Source: Crocodylus rhombifer (taxonomy: Eukaryota > Chordata > Crocodylia > Crocodylidae). From it: a DNA stretch of 64,000 nt. The position numbers and the translations under genes are program-made. Location: positions 378,182-442,181 of the forward strand of contig JAVSML010001156.1 of the NCBI GenBank assembly GCA_038503035.1, read 5' to 3'. Below the pieces are notes generated by a model. The model did no database searches, was not told where the DNA came from, and saw only the letters and a list, made by a program, of their open reading frames with translations. Positions 12,253-22,867 of this stretch are shown in pieces; positions within the stretch are counted from its first letter, which is position 1, and every line of letters begins with the position of its first letter.

Positions 12253-12544
12253 TGTAACTGTTTTATTTTTTTTTTGTATAACTGCCGCGCGGCACTCTCA
12301 CATTTATGTAACCTTGAAGTCTTGACTGTTAATCAAAATGAACGCTTTGTACTTTTCTCCGCTGGCATTAAGCTACACATGCACATTCTGTAAATTTCAT
12401 TTCTTATCTAGAAGTGTCATTTCTGCAGAAACGAAACTTATGTAGAAAATCTGCCTAGCAATTACTGTGTAAAAGAAACTATCCTATCCCTGTATGCTTA
12501 GCTTATATCATAGTTAGTGTCACAGAGGCAGTCCAACCAACATT

Positions 12545-12552
12545 TATAAAAG
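12545..12552 (+). promoter_or_regulatory. TATA box of solo LTR
   Basis: TATAAAAG, about 290 bp into the LTR, with an AATAAA about 470 bp downstream. Transcription would start about 25-30 bp further on, at the U3/R boundary. Confidence 0.65.
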
Positions 12553-12719
12553 AGGCAAAGCGGCAGGAAGTAGCAGAGACGACAACTGGACGATCCTGTA
12601 GGCCTGATCACCCTGCAGCCAGTTCTCAGCCTCCCCGCCTGGGCGTATCCCAGCGAAAACCAAGGCCTCGAAAATCTGACAATCAACAACGATTCACCAC
12701 GTTACAGTTTTGTATTCAC

Positions 12720-12842
12720 CATCCCATTTATGAGCTGTTGACCAGTTCTGGGACTTAAGGAGCAGGCAGCCACACCTAGCATTGGACTGGTTCCAGTGTT
12801 GGAAAGCAAGGGTTTGCTCTGGAACCCTGTGAACCAACAGAC
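12720..12842 (+). repeat. Internal LTR direct repeat, copy 1
   Basis: Begins CATCCCAT and runs through GACCAG(T/C)TCTGGGACTTAAGG to GAACCAAC(A/G)GAC. It matches 13071-13195 at roughly 90% by eye, at a 351-bp offset. Confidence 0.8.
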
Positions 12843-13013
12843 CCCCTTTGTATCCGGCATACTGTAACTGAAGAAACATCGGAGACTCCACTTCTCGATT
12901 GCCTCTCTTCGTAGCTTAGACAGCATATCTACGCTCTCTATACTTATATTTACTGCAACTTCGCTCCAGCCAGCCTCCTCTCTTATTCATAAGAGGGTGA
13001 GGCCAGGTGAGTG

Positions 13014-13019
13014 AATAAA
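13014..13019 (+). terminator. Polyadenylation signal of solo LTR
   Basis: AATAAA between the TATA box and the 3' end, followed by a T-rich stretch (CAAATTTTTGCTT). Confidence 0.6.
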
Positions 13020-13070
13020 ACAAATTTTTGCTTCACCTTATATCTGCTCTGTAATAACTTCTACTACTAA

Positions 13071-13195
13071 CATCCCATCTCAATGAGCCGTTGACCAGCT
13101 CTGGGACTTAAGGAGCCGGCAGCCGCACCTAGCTTTGGACTAGTTCCAGTGTTGGAAAGCAAGGGCTAGCTCTGGAACCCCATGAACCAACGGAC
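13071..13195 (+). repeat. Internal LTR direct repeat, copy 2
   Basis: Second copy of the repeat at 12720-12842. It lies downstream of the AATAAA, so in a provirus copy 1 would fall in R and copy 2 in U5. Confidence 0.8.
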
Positions 13196-13385
13196 ATCCT
13201 ATAGACTTATTACAAGGAAAACTAACAACTTACTCTAAGTCGTCTACTTGTGCCAGCTCGGTGAACCTTGAGGGCGGTTATAAAGCTACCTCCAATCCTG
13301 CCCCACAAGCCGCGTGCTCGGCCGCTCCACAAAGCCCACGGCTCCCCAAGCGGTGCCGGAATCGCAAGCCCGGCATTCCACCACA

Positions 13386-13390
13386 GAGGG
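13386..13390. repeat. 5-bp target-site duplication, right copy
   Basis: GAGGG directly after the ACA terminus; matches 12248-12252. Confidence 0.75.
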
Positions 13391-14203
13391 TAAGAAGGCC
13401 AAAGCATATACAAGGGAATAACTAGCAACTAAGTGACACCTTGGAGATATGGGCATGGCTGCAGGAGTGGAAGGAGGCCACAAATTTAGCACATAGGGCC
13501 TGAGGGAGAAAATACTGAGAGAGGGAGTGGGGAGCATCCTAGGCTCACCAACCTCCAAGAGCAGCCTCCCCTCATTACTTTTAGCAACAAGGCATGTCAG
13601 GAAAGGAAGCAGGGTAAGACCCTGGGAGGCAGGAATGGGAACAGGGCAGGATCAAGGTGGCCACTAGGATGCACCACAGCAGCCCTTGGGTGCTAATCCC
13701 ATCACAGTCCTGAAAAGCTGAAATCCTTAGCATACTAGCAGATAGAAGCCTGGTCCTGCCAGGTTCTGAAAGAGCTGAAGTTGCATCTAAAAGAGGTATG
13801 TTAACCAAAAGATGAGCCGTACTCAACAGCAGCAGTGAGGAGTGACAAGAAGCAGCATCTCCACCCCCAGAGCAACAGAAAGCAACACCCCAGTAGTGGT
13901 AAGGAGCAGCACCCCAGTGGTGGTGAGGCAAGGGAAACCTTGGGCTAAGAGCTACACTAGCTCTACTGACTAACTACACTGCTCCCACTATGTGTGATGA
14001 AGCGAGAACTCTGAACCTGCTGACTGTGCTGAAGTGTTAACAGTGGGTTGAGGTGGTCTACTGATAATTAAGGAGTTCTCCAACCTGTTTATCATCCCAT
14101 CTCCCTCTCCCCCATGAATAAACCCTGTTATAGTTGCTTGCAAGTGGGGACGTTTGTTCACATTGGAACACCCAGGCAGAAATTATTTTCCCAGGTTTCT
14201 AGG
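13391..14203 (+). mobile_element. Probable 3' part of an older LTR
   Basis: This stretch runs up to a polyadenylation signal (14117) and then, about 80 bp further, a primer-binding-site-like sequence (14204). That is the R-U5-PBS order of a 5' LTR on the plus strand. No TATA box or clean 5' boundary is visible. The GC-rich DNA on both sides of the nested solo LTR (10911-12252 and here) may be one LTR or leader split by that insertion. The terminal CA expected before the primer site is degraded (TTTCTAGG). Confidence 0.45.
14117..14122 (+). terminator. Polyadenylation signal, older LTR
   Basis: AATAAA, followed by GTTGCTTGCAAG, a typical R/U5 context. Confidence 0.5.
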
Positions 14204-14222
14204 TGGGGGCTCAAACAGGGGA
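14204..14222 (+). other. Primer-binding-site-like sequence (tRNA-Pro type)
   Basis: TGGGGGCTC is identical to the first nine bases of the retroviral proline-tRNA primer site; the remaining part (AAACAGGGGA) keeps only a C and GGG. Position just after an LTR-like end supports it. No gag-like coding follows. Confidence 0.45.
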
Positions 14223-15556
14223 CTCCACTTTGTCCCCTCCCTTTTGCCTACCCATTGACTGTTTTTCATGTTTGTAAATCCAGTCAATCTAATCAATTTG
14301 TGTAAACCCCCCCCAAGATGAACTTGACCCTTGTTGCTGCTATCTGGTGCTTGGCAAGAGGGTTACACTTCAAACCTTTATGCCAACCTGATGCCTCACC
14401 ATTCTAGCCCCAGAAGACTCTGGCATTGCAAAGGCAAGACACTTTCCCTTCTGCTCCCTTGCCTCCACTGAACTCAGCAAGAGACTGTAGGGCCCTACTC
14501 TGCCAAGTCTGCACGAGTGACTTTACCTGCACTAGTGTATCATTTACTCTATCTTGCCCCTCCTGTCAGCATTTCCACTGGCTGTTTTCCATGTCCTTAA
14601 ATCCAAGATTTGCCTGTCATTCAAAAGATGTCTTAATCATTTCATCCAGCAAATACTAAAGTCAGTGGATGAAAGAGATTTCCAGCCAGTGCCCCAATAT
14701 ATGCAAATTAGGCAAACCAAATACATCTGCACTGCTGGGAATGTAAAGGCACACCTGCACAGCAGATACACGTTCCATCTGCCAAGAAAGAGTGATCAAT
14801 AAATTTTATAAAGAAAAGTACAAAAGACAAAAGTGTCCATAGAAAGTAAATGTGCCAGTGTGATGCTGTAGCTGTGATGGTCCAGGAAAAATGCAAGACG
14901 CAAGGATTTTTGTGGGTGATATCTTATATTGGATGAACTATAGAGTTTGGAGGGACATAGACAAGCTTTCAGGTAGCACTGTGTGTATGTGAGCCCTTTC
15001 TACCCAAACAGCCCAGTACACCTGGCATTACAAGGCACTGAGGAAAAGAAAGCCCATGTAGCACACCTAATGAGTCACAGAGAAGGGAACTTGTAGAGCA
15101 GAAAGGATGTAAGGAGTTACTTTGTATGCAAATTACTAGTCATGGTGAGGGAGCCCTGTAACAGAGTCCAAGCAACAAGTAGGTATCTCCTGCACTTTTT
15201 CAAAGTAGAAGGTCAGTGTCTCCCAAACAAGATGTCCCTGTCACTGTATACCAGCCAGTGCTCTGGCTGCTCAAAATCCCACTTTTTCTGTCGTTGCTAA
15301 CCAACCCTCACCCAGACTCTTGCCCTTCCCCCACAGTGTCCAACTAGACCAGGCCTAGAAAAACCCTTGAAATTCAAGACCTAAACGAGGGGTAAAGAAT
15401 GAGAATATATCCCATCTGTCACTTCAGGGTAGTTAGGAAATCCCAAGTAATCAAAACTGATGATTACGTCCTTGGGAGTGACAAATTTTATGACACACAA
15501 GCATGGTACACTTTTTCCATGATGGTGTATACCTTATGCCTAGTAGTGCCACTAGT
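14223..15556. other. Unassigned, with one dispersed repeat
   Basis: Contains a loose duplication: CCCATTGACTGTTTTTCATGT near 14251 and CCACTGGCTGTTTTCCATGT near 14576, each followed by TAAATCCA. No gene recognised. Confidence 0.35.
14905..15000 (+). repeat. Dispersed amniote-type repeat (ATATCTTxTATTGGA...CAAGCTTTC)
   Basis: GGGTGATATCTTATATTGGATGAACT followed by ACATAGACAAGCTTTCAGGTAGC. The same core occurs on the opposite strand at about 59890-59995 and as a foldback at 47178-47370. Class unknown to me. Confidence 0.5.
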
Positions 15557-15870
15557 GGGTATTTATGCATGTGCTTGGGAGGGTGGCAGGGGAGGAAGGG
15601 GTATTTTAATTAGAGATGCTCTAATTAAAGTGCCTAGAGCATCTCATGTATCAGCCTCCACACACTTCAAAATGGCAGCGGGGATACTTTAATTAAAGCT
15701 TGTCTAACAAGCTTTAGTTAAAGTGTCCCCACCACCATTTTTCAGTACGGAGACATTGATACATGTGACACTGGAGTCTGCTGAAGCATGGTAAGTACCA
15801 TGCTCCAGGAGACTTGATTGAGTCTGCTCCAACACACTAATTACAGCACATCAGAGCAGCTTAGGTGCCC
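15557..15870. mobile_element. Multi-hairpin MITE, family A copy 2
   Basis: Reverse orientation relative to copy 1. Three separate hairpins: CTTTAATT/AATTAAAG type near 15605-15630; CAAAATGGCAGCGGGGATACTTT...AAAGTGTCCCC...CCATTTT at 15667-15741; and GGTAAGTACC with flanking GCATG/CATGC near 15785-15805. The termini GGGTATTTATGCATG and GGTGCCC fit the family. It abuts the 3' tail of a CR1 at 15872. Confidence 0.65.
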
Positions 15871-15871
15871 A

Positions 15872-16310
15872 GTATTTCATAGATTTCATAGACATTAGGG
15901 CTGGAAGGGACCTCGGAAGATCATGAGTCCAGCCCCCCTGCCCAAAGGGCAGGAAGTCAGCTGGGGTCATAGGATCCCAGCAAGATTAGCATCCAATTTG
16001 CTCTTGAAGGTGTTCAATGTAGGTGCTTGAACCACCTCCGATGGCAGGCTGTTCCAGACCTTGGGGGCTCAGACAGTAAAGGAGTTCTTCCTTATGTCAA
16101 GCCTGAAACGGTCTTGCAGGAGTTTATGACCATTCAACCTCATTATCCCTTGGGGTGCTCTGGTGAACAAACGTTCCCCCAGATACTGGAGGTCTCCCCT
16201 GATAAACTTACAGGTGGCCATCAGATCACCCCTGTGCCTTTCTAGGCTAAAGAGCCCCATGGCTCTCAGCCTGTCATTGTAAGGTCTGCTTTCCTGACCT
16301 CTGATCATAA
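15872..16310 (-). mobile_element. CR1 LINE 3' end, minus strand
   Basis: Read on the minus strand this is the last approximately 440 bp of a CR1: the ORF2 C-terminal coding (YNDRLRAMGLFSLERHRGDL near the 5' side), then the 3' UTR with GGAAGGGACCTCGGAAG, ending in a TCATAG repeat at 15877-15895. It is 5'-truncated, and no RT core remains. Confidence 0.9.
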
Positions 16311-16335
16311 TTATGGACAAGCCATTGGTTTGCAA
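16069..16335 (-). pseudogene. CR1 ORF2 C-terminal fragment
   Basis: An 88-residue open stretch. Residues 14-88 carry the CR1 C-terminal pattern: RPYNDRLRAMGLFSLERHRGDLMATCKFIRGD, LGERLFTRAP, GHKLLQDRFRLDIRKNSFTV. The first approximately 12 residues are from flanking DNA beyond the truncation point. Only the extreme C-terminal domain is present; no endonuclease or polymerase motifs, so it could not act. It lies adjacent to a MITE and is oriented away from it. Confidence 0.8.
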
Positions 16336-17789
16336 TGGTAGTTGCAGGTTGTCAGCTTCTAGATAGCTAGATAGCTAAACAATCTATGTGATTTTCCATC
16401 TTTGAAGAGTTGGGATTAGCTTCAGCCAAGTTTCTAGAACAGTTGCTTTCCTCATCCTGAAGTTCTTGTGCCACTGCTTATCATCCCATGTCTATAGTAC
16501 AATCCTCTCTCACTAGTCCAAGTTTGCCTTCCTCATTCAGAACCAACCACACTCATTAGCTGCCTGGAGCCCTCATCACACATGCAACGCTGGGCTGCAG
16601 AGTTTAACTGTCATGAAACAGAACCGTCCATTTGACCTCTTTGTTGTTGCTGCTGCTCCTGCCAGAATAAGATTTTTTAATGTGTACAGATGCAGCAGAG
16701 GACTCACAGAGAGATATATGCTCTGCAGAGGGAACCCAGGTGCTTTATCATGATCTGGTGATTGTTGCCATTTATCAGGCTAAGGAAATTGAGAAGGGAT
16801 CTACGCATCTATGCTGCTGCCCTTACAGTTTGAAAATGGAGTGATTGCCTTCTCAGATAGAGATTGCCAAAGGAATCTAGGGATTTTTTGCAGTTAGCCA
16901 CCAGAAGTGGAACTTGTTAACTTCCAGCTACCCTTCCTCAAATGTCCCACCATTCACTAGAGCAAGTATAGGGGGATGAACAAGGAGAGGCAACAGCACA
17001 AAGACTTCTGAGCTACCTTCCTCCCCACTGCTGGTATGACTCATGGCAACTGCATCCCAGGCATATGATCTCCTTTTCAGCAAATTAAAATAACTCACTT
17101 ATTTAAACACAGCAACCGTGATGTGATTTATACCAGGCTGTTTCTCATCATGTAGCCCATTCATGTGCCTATGGACTTAGGCCTCATCTACATGGGTCCA
17201 TTTGGAAAAATATTTTGAGACAGTCAAATAAAGGAAGAACTAGAAGTGCAAAATGACATCATTGTTAGGGTATCAAACAAAACACTGACTGCTCTTTGAA
17301 TTAAGAACAAGGGGGTTCTATGTTTTCAACATGCTGCAAAAGATTTTTGTGTAAAATGGAATTTTACAGCTAAAATCTAATGTATCAATTCAAGAATATA
17401 GCCTTAAAATGGGATGTTAGTCATATCTAGGGTATGTTTTTACAGCTACCTGGATAGCAAAATTGAAATATTCTATCACCACTGAGGTTTACATCATCCA
17501 TTTATAAATGTATTCCCTTGCTCAAGCTCCAGTCTCTATCAAATGGGAATTTCTATTGTTTTCTGAAGTGTAGGGGTATTATTTTCCTTAATGCAATAGA
17601 ATGATGTGACTCATTGATCATAGAACAAAAAACCGAAATGTTGTTAGAATGACTTATATAACTATTAAATAATAGATCATTACTTCAGGGGTTTACTTAG
17701 ACGCCAGTTCTGCCACCTGCACTCATGCTTTGTAGTACTTACAAAACTGTCTTACAAAACTCAGAGGAGGAAGTACTACAAAATTTAAC
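16311..17789. other. AT-rich stretch, nothing recognised
   Basis: No gene or clear repeat. GGCCTCATCTACATGGGTCC near 17181 resembles a MITE end but has no partner. Confidence 0.4.
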
Positions 17790-17910
17790 ATCATAGAAAA
17801 ACAGGGCTAGGAGGTGCTTCAAGAGGTCATCTTCTCCATCTGCCTGCTGAAAGCAGGAACACCTCTGTTTAAACCATTTCAGAGAAGTGTTTGGGACACA
17901 GTTTGCAAAA
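17790..17910 (-). mobile_element. Ancient CR1/L3-type 3' end, minus strand
   Basis: TCATAGAAAAACAGGGCTAGGAGG, then AGAGGTCATCTTCTCCATCTGCCTGC, GCAGGAACA and TTTAAACCATTTCAGAGAAG follow the order of the CR1 3' UTR read on the minus strand. Strongly diverged. Confidence 0.6.
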
Positions 17911-18270
17911 TGGAGCTCTGAGGTAATACTCAGCTGAGCAATGATCCATCCAGGGCTTCTATTTCGATGAACATCAGCTTTCCATGTAAGTTTTTAAGTT
18001 TAGTATTATATTAAATGAATAAAATGAGTTCTCTTCTTGAACAAATATTGTGCATTTACTTGCTCAGAGTTCTGTCTTGTGCTGTTTCCCCCAATGACTG
18101 CATAGAAACTAACGGGTCTCCTCCCATTCCAATCCACTACATGGGAAGGTGATCCATCCAGATGCCACCTTGGGCATCCCTTTAAAATACCCACCATGGC
18201 AACAGTTGCTCAGGGGTGAGTTGGCAGCACTACCATATCTGCTTATCTGAAAAGTTATATGTGGAATCTA

Positions 18271-18576
18271 CAGGCATTTTTACATGCATTCCTGACGTGA
18301 CACCAGGCACTTTTAATTAGTGAGCCATGCTAATTAAAAGAGCCTGTGTATCACATGTATCAGCAGCAAGAAAATGACAGCAGGGTGCTTTGAACTAAAG
18401 TCCATCAAACATGTTTTATTTCAAAGAGACACGCTGTGCTGCTAATACACATGACATGCAAGGGTGCCAGAGTGCGTCAATTTATATGCTCCAGAAGACT
18501 CGATTAATTGGGTCTGCTGTGACGTGCTGGATTTCCAGTGCATGAAAGCAGGCTCCCTGCATGTGTGTAAGTGCCC
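18271..18576. mobile_element. Multi-hairpin MITE, sister group A' copy 1
   Basis: Left end GGCATTTTTACATGC and right end GCATGTGTGTAAGTGCC form approximate terminal inverted repeats. Internal hairpins: CTTTTAATTAG...CTAATTAAAAG at about 18309-18341 and GCTTTGAACTAAAG...TTTCAAAG near 18390-18427. Possible 3-bp duplication CTA on both sides (18268-18270, 18576-18578). Confidence 0.65.
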
Positions 18577-20817
18577 TATAACATAATATGTGTGCTTCTT
18601 GGAAATCTCCCTCCCACTAAAATGTTATCCATAATCTGAGCTTCTATCATCTCTATTACAGCAGCCTTCTCTGCTTTTTTTGTCCCTTGCCTCGCTCCTG
18701 GAGTATTAACATCTGTAACATTAATTCAGAAATTCAAACGCAGAAATTTTTAATATTATTCACCCAGTTTTAAATGTGTGTGTGCATGTACTTCTCTTGT
18801 ATTAACTCAGCAGGGGTCTGTCCTTTGAAAAAGAAAGTTTTAGCCCAGCCGTCACAGTTTGCAGCACAGCAAGACCTAGGTGGCCGGAGAAGATCTAGGT
18901 GGCCAGAGATTTGCTACAATATCTTGTTTCATGTACGGCTTACTCTAAGTTCCTATAACTATGTTTTCTTCATTTTGGAAAATGACTTAGAGGAATTATA
19001 AAAGAGTCCATCTCATATTCAAAGCCAGCAAAATATTTCATATTTCATTGGCAAAGAGCACATCAATGTTTTGTTCTTTAAGATAAATTCCAAAGCCATA
19101 CAAGGCCTTTGCTCCCCCTTACCTCTACCCAATCTTTCCTACTTATTTTTCTCCTGACAAAACAAGTGACATGACAGTTCTTAAATAAATCAGATCCCAG
19201 TTGTGTTTTATGATGTCATGGTAAGTGCAGTCCTGACCCTAAGTAATCAGCATCTCAACACAGCAGGAAGCTTCCTGCTTTAACCGCTCTAGCAGCCAGG
19301 CAAACTTGCCTACACTGCAGAAATAATGTGAATTACCTCACCTCTGTGTATCCTAATAACCCTTACCACACATTATGCCAAATGTTCAGCTCTGGATTGA
19401 AAGAAGCCAAAATGCAGGCAAAACCCAATAATGTCTAAAACAGAGTTCTAGTGAAGCTGGGCCCATGCCAGGCTGCAGGGCTCCTTCTTCATGTCGAGCT
19501 TATATCTGACTCTTATGTACACAAACAAACCAAGTGGGTTGGGAATAAACCAGTATTTGAGTTATTCTCACAGAGCAGGTACTTAATAATATCCACATTT
19601 CCAACATTTAAATGCTATACTTATATTAATCAAAGAACCACTCCCACCAAATATCCCTTAGTTGCAGTAAAGGCCGCAAGCATGATTTTATTTCAGCCTG
19701 TGAACAAAGCCATATGGATTCCATCTACATGATTTTTGGTTTTGCTTTTTATGAAAATCATGATGTCAAACAAAACCTTAGATCAGGCCCAAAACATATG
19801 CAGTGTGACAGTCGGCAATGCAAACTACACAATGACATTCTTTTGAGGCTCAGATAAAGAGCAGTCCAGCAGCATCCTTAAAATCACCAGAGAACTAAAC
19901 ACAAATGTCAGCAGCTAAAATGCCCCAAATCCAAGCCAAGAGAAGCAACTGACAGTTGAATTACAGTATTCCTCGAATGGGTACAAATTTTGATAGGCAA
20001 GTACAGAAATTGCTATTCATGAGTACAACTAGTTTTCAAACTTGTATGAAATTTGGTATTCTTAAATGACTGTGATTTTTCCTCCATTTGTCTGTATTTA
20101 GAATCTTTGGCACTAACCCAGAAAGAGACCAAGACTGCTACCAAATATTTGGTAGGCTTTTTGAAAAATAGATCTCAAATCAAAGGTCTCTTATAAATGC
20201 TCCTTAAACCTTTGCTTCAAGAAGAGAAGAGAAACTAGTAAAACAAAACATAACATTAAAAAAACTTGTAAGCATACTGAAGCAACTACTTATTTTTGCA
20301 TGCTGTAATAAACTGTTTAAAAACACAGTAACACATTTAAGGTTATTATGCATAGTGGGTTCAAAACAAAATTCAGGATATGAAACGAGATCTAGGTTTA
20401 TTGGCTCTGCTTTTTCCTATTCAGACAAGCCAAAAACTAAAAAGGCCTGTTTACTTTTAATGCCAAAAGAAAAATTACTAAAATATTTATAACAGCTGGT
20501 CATACTACTGAACAAAACCACTCAATTAATCAGCTAACTACCGTATGTTTGAAAGAGACAATGCAAATTTTCCATTCTTAATAAAGTGCAAAGTATTGAT
20601 TAGTTCTGGAATAACACACGAATAAATGACTTGCATCCAAAATTAGATTTTAGAATGTCCAGGAATTCTAGGTACTTTTTATACATCGTTTATCACTATT
20701 CTGTCTTCATTTCTCTTTGCTTTCACTTCAGGTTTTTAGAATTATGTCCAAAATAAACAAAATATTTCCTCATCGTTCCCTCTCTGGCTTCCTGCTCATG
20801 AAAGAATTTTCACTCAT

Positions 20818-20918
20818 GGCCTCTTGCACTTCTTGGAATCAAGTTTCTCCCAGAAATCTGCAGCGCTGTTCTCTTCAGCAGTCTGAACGTAGCATTTTAA
20901 TTATGAGTGTTATTACAA
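20818..20918 (+). repeat. Dispersed repeat pair, copy 1
   Basis: Shares TTGCACTTCTTGGAATCAAG plus about 80 further collinear positions with 22256-22352. Class unknown. Confidence 0.6.
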
Positions 20919-22255
20919 TCCTTCTTTGACTTCCCCACCCCCACATTCCTCTTTCTGCACTTTAATGACTAGTCCCTCCCAATCCAGCTGTTAGAAGCAG
21001 GGCTACAAATTTAATGCTCGCTTCCTCAGTATAATAATGCCCTCTCAACACTACTTTATGAGTCCTGTTCCCTAAAAAAAAAAAAAAGTGCTCTAAAATT
21101 TTGTGTAGAAGCTCTTTCCATGTGGTCTATTTTTAGGTGCATTTTATAGGTTGTGAAAGGCTTAATCTATCCCCATATGCTATAGCTCTACAGCTTATAA
21201 CAATGGCTTCCCCCCAACGCAGCTAATGAATGCAAGGGTTCTGGGATATCTGCTCTCACTTTGGGCTGTTACGTTGCAGCATCCAACGCTGCAGTCATCA
21301 GTGAAGGCCACATGGGTCCTCTATGAATGGGTTATTTCCAGTCGTGTATAGTAAACAGCTAATTCGCTAATTGTTTTTTAAAACTGCTCTGAGTAATTTA
21401 GTGAGATTGCATAGTTATGTGTGGGTATCCCAAACTCCTAGAAGCTCAGAGGATTTGGGAAGGGGGAATTCCTCATAAAGCCAGATGGGCCATGTTGCAA
21501 ATACATCGCAAACCAAGCTGCTTAAATTGGCTGGGACCTGTCTTCGGACTGAAATGCTTTCCAAGGAAGGAATCAAATGGCACAGCCAATGTGAGAAAAC
21601 ATTCCGGGCACTATTCCCCCGCACTTTAATTTAAAACTCTGACACGTTTCAGTTGAAGAAAGTATTAAATATACAACTGAAGGAAGCCACAGGCATACAT
21701 GATTATACACAAGACAGCTGTCTGGTGCAAACTCAGGGTAAAAATTATCTCTGTAATAATTTAATTGACTTGAGTGGAATTACATAAGGAATTAATATGG
21801 CCAATGATACAAGAGTGGGTGTAAACTGATGTTACATTTTTTAAAAATTTCTCTTCCAAATCGCACCCAAGAAATATACAAAGTTAGCTACAGGGCCCCA
21901 GCTGTGTTTCATGGACAGTTCATCAGTGTTGAATGAATAATTCTTTTCATATTGTAAATGACAAACAAATTACTGCCCTAAATTACATTTGGGGGAGGAG
22001 TCTATATAACTAGCTCTGACAATAATACTTTTCCCAGGAAACAATATATTAACTGAATGTGTTTGCTCATGTGAAAGTATTTTAATTTTTGGTACCTTCT
22101 GCAGATTCATTTCTATTTACAAGGGCATTCATTTCTGAGTGTTTTTGCTTTTATGCATTGTACAAGAAACCCATCTCCCATAATACTTCAAACTAGAAAT
22201 GGAAAAGTGGCACAAAACCCAATCTGTGATAATGCAGAAAATAGCAATGTGTTGT

Positions 22256-22352
22256 GGCCTTGCACTTCTTGGAATCAAGTTTCTTCCAGAAGTCTTTCAG
22301 CACTGTTTTCTTTGGCAATTAGAAGGTGGAGTTTTAATGTGGATTTTAGCAC
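22256..22352 (+). repeat. Dispersed repeat pair, copy 2
   Basis: Same orientation as 20818-20918, 1.4 kb downstream. The similarity fades into the TTTTAAT...ACAAT tail. Confidence 0.6.
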
Positions 22353-22394
22353 AATAATAATAATTAGCACATAAATAGTGTTTTTACCCATTAA

Positions 22395-22475
22395 TCTAAA
22401 GTGTCTTACTGCTAAGTATTATTATCAACATAGAGGAGGAAACTGAGGCATAGAGGAATAAAGTCTGTTTTCAGA
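22395..22475 (+). repeat. Possible MIR-like relic
   Basis: TATTATTATCAACATAGAGG followed by AGGAAACTGAGGCATAGAGG resembles the 3' half of MIR-type SINEs. Short and weak. Confidence 0.35.
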
Positions 22476-22867
22476 AATGAAAAATAACTTCAGCTTTCCA
22501 CTTCCAACACTGAGGTAGAGCAAGGAGTAAAATATTTAATTCTGCATCATATTACCACTTGAGCACATTCCACTAAAGTATTTCTTCTGGTAAGGTTTTC
22601 TGAAAAAGCAATGATGATAGGAGATAAACGCAATATTTCAAAAATGAAAACAGTCTGTCTAGAGCTACTCTTCTGTGATATTTAACTTTTCACTGTAAGC
22701 CATTTGGAGTCTTGATGAAACAACTAACAATCCAGAATAAAAACCAAGTTAACTTTAAAAAAATCTTCAAGTGAGTTAGCAGTGAGACTCTGACCTCTAA
22801 GATATCTAAGTGGCAATTAGGCAGTTTTTAGGCATCTAAAACAAAGGGCAGACAGTAAAAAAGCCCA

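Larger units (their letters stand above)
12253..13385 (+). mobile_element. Solo LTR of an endogenous retrovirus
   Basis: The 1133-bp unit starts TGTAACTG and ends CCACCACA, the canonical TGT...ACA ends of retroviral LTRs, and is flanked by perfect GAGGG duplications. Inside, in the expected order, are an AT-rich U3, a TATA box (12545), a long putative R region, an AATAAA signal (13014) and a U5-like tail. No coding region or second LTR is present. It is therefore a solo LTR left by recombination between the two LTRs of a provirus. Elevated CpG (GCCGCGCGGC near 12284; several near 13310-13370) compared with the surrounding DNA suggests moderate age. A five-base duplication fits several retroviral classes, so class is not assigned. 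A 125-bp sequence occurs twice within it. Confidence 0.8.
18577..22867. other. Long AT-rich, mostly unique stretch
   Basis: No exon or RNA gene recognised in about 4.3 kb. A pair of related segments (20818-20918, 22256-22352) and a possible MIR-like relic (22395-22475) are listed separately. Confidence 0.45.
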
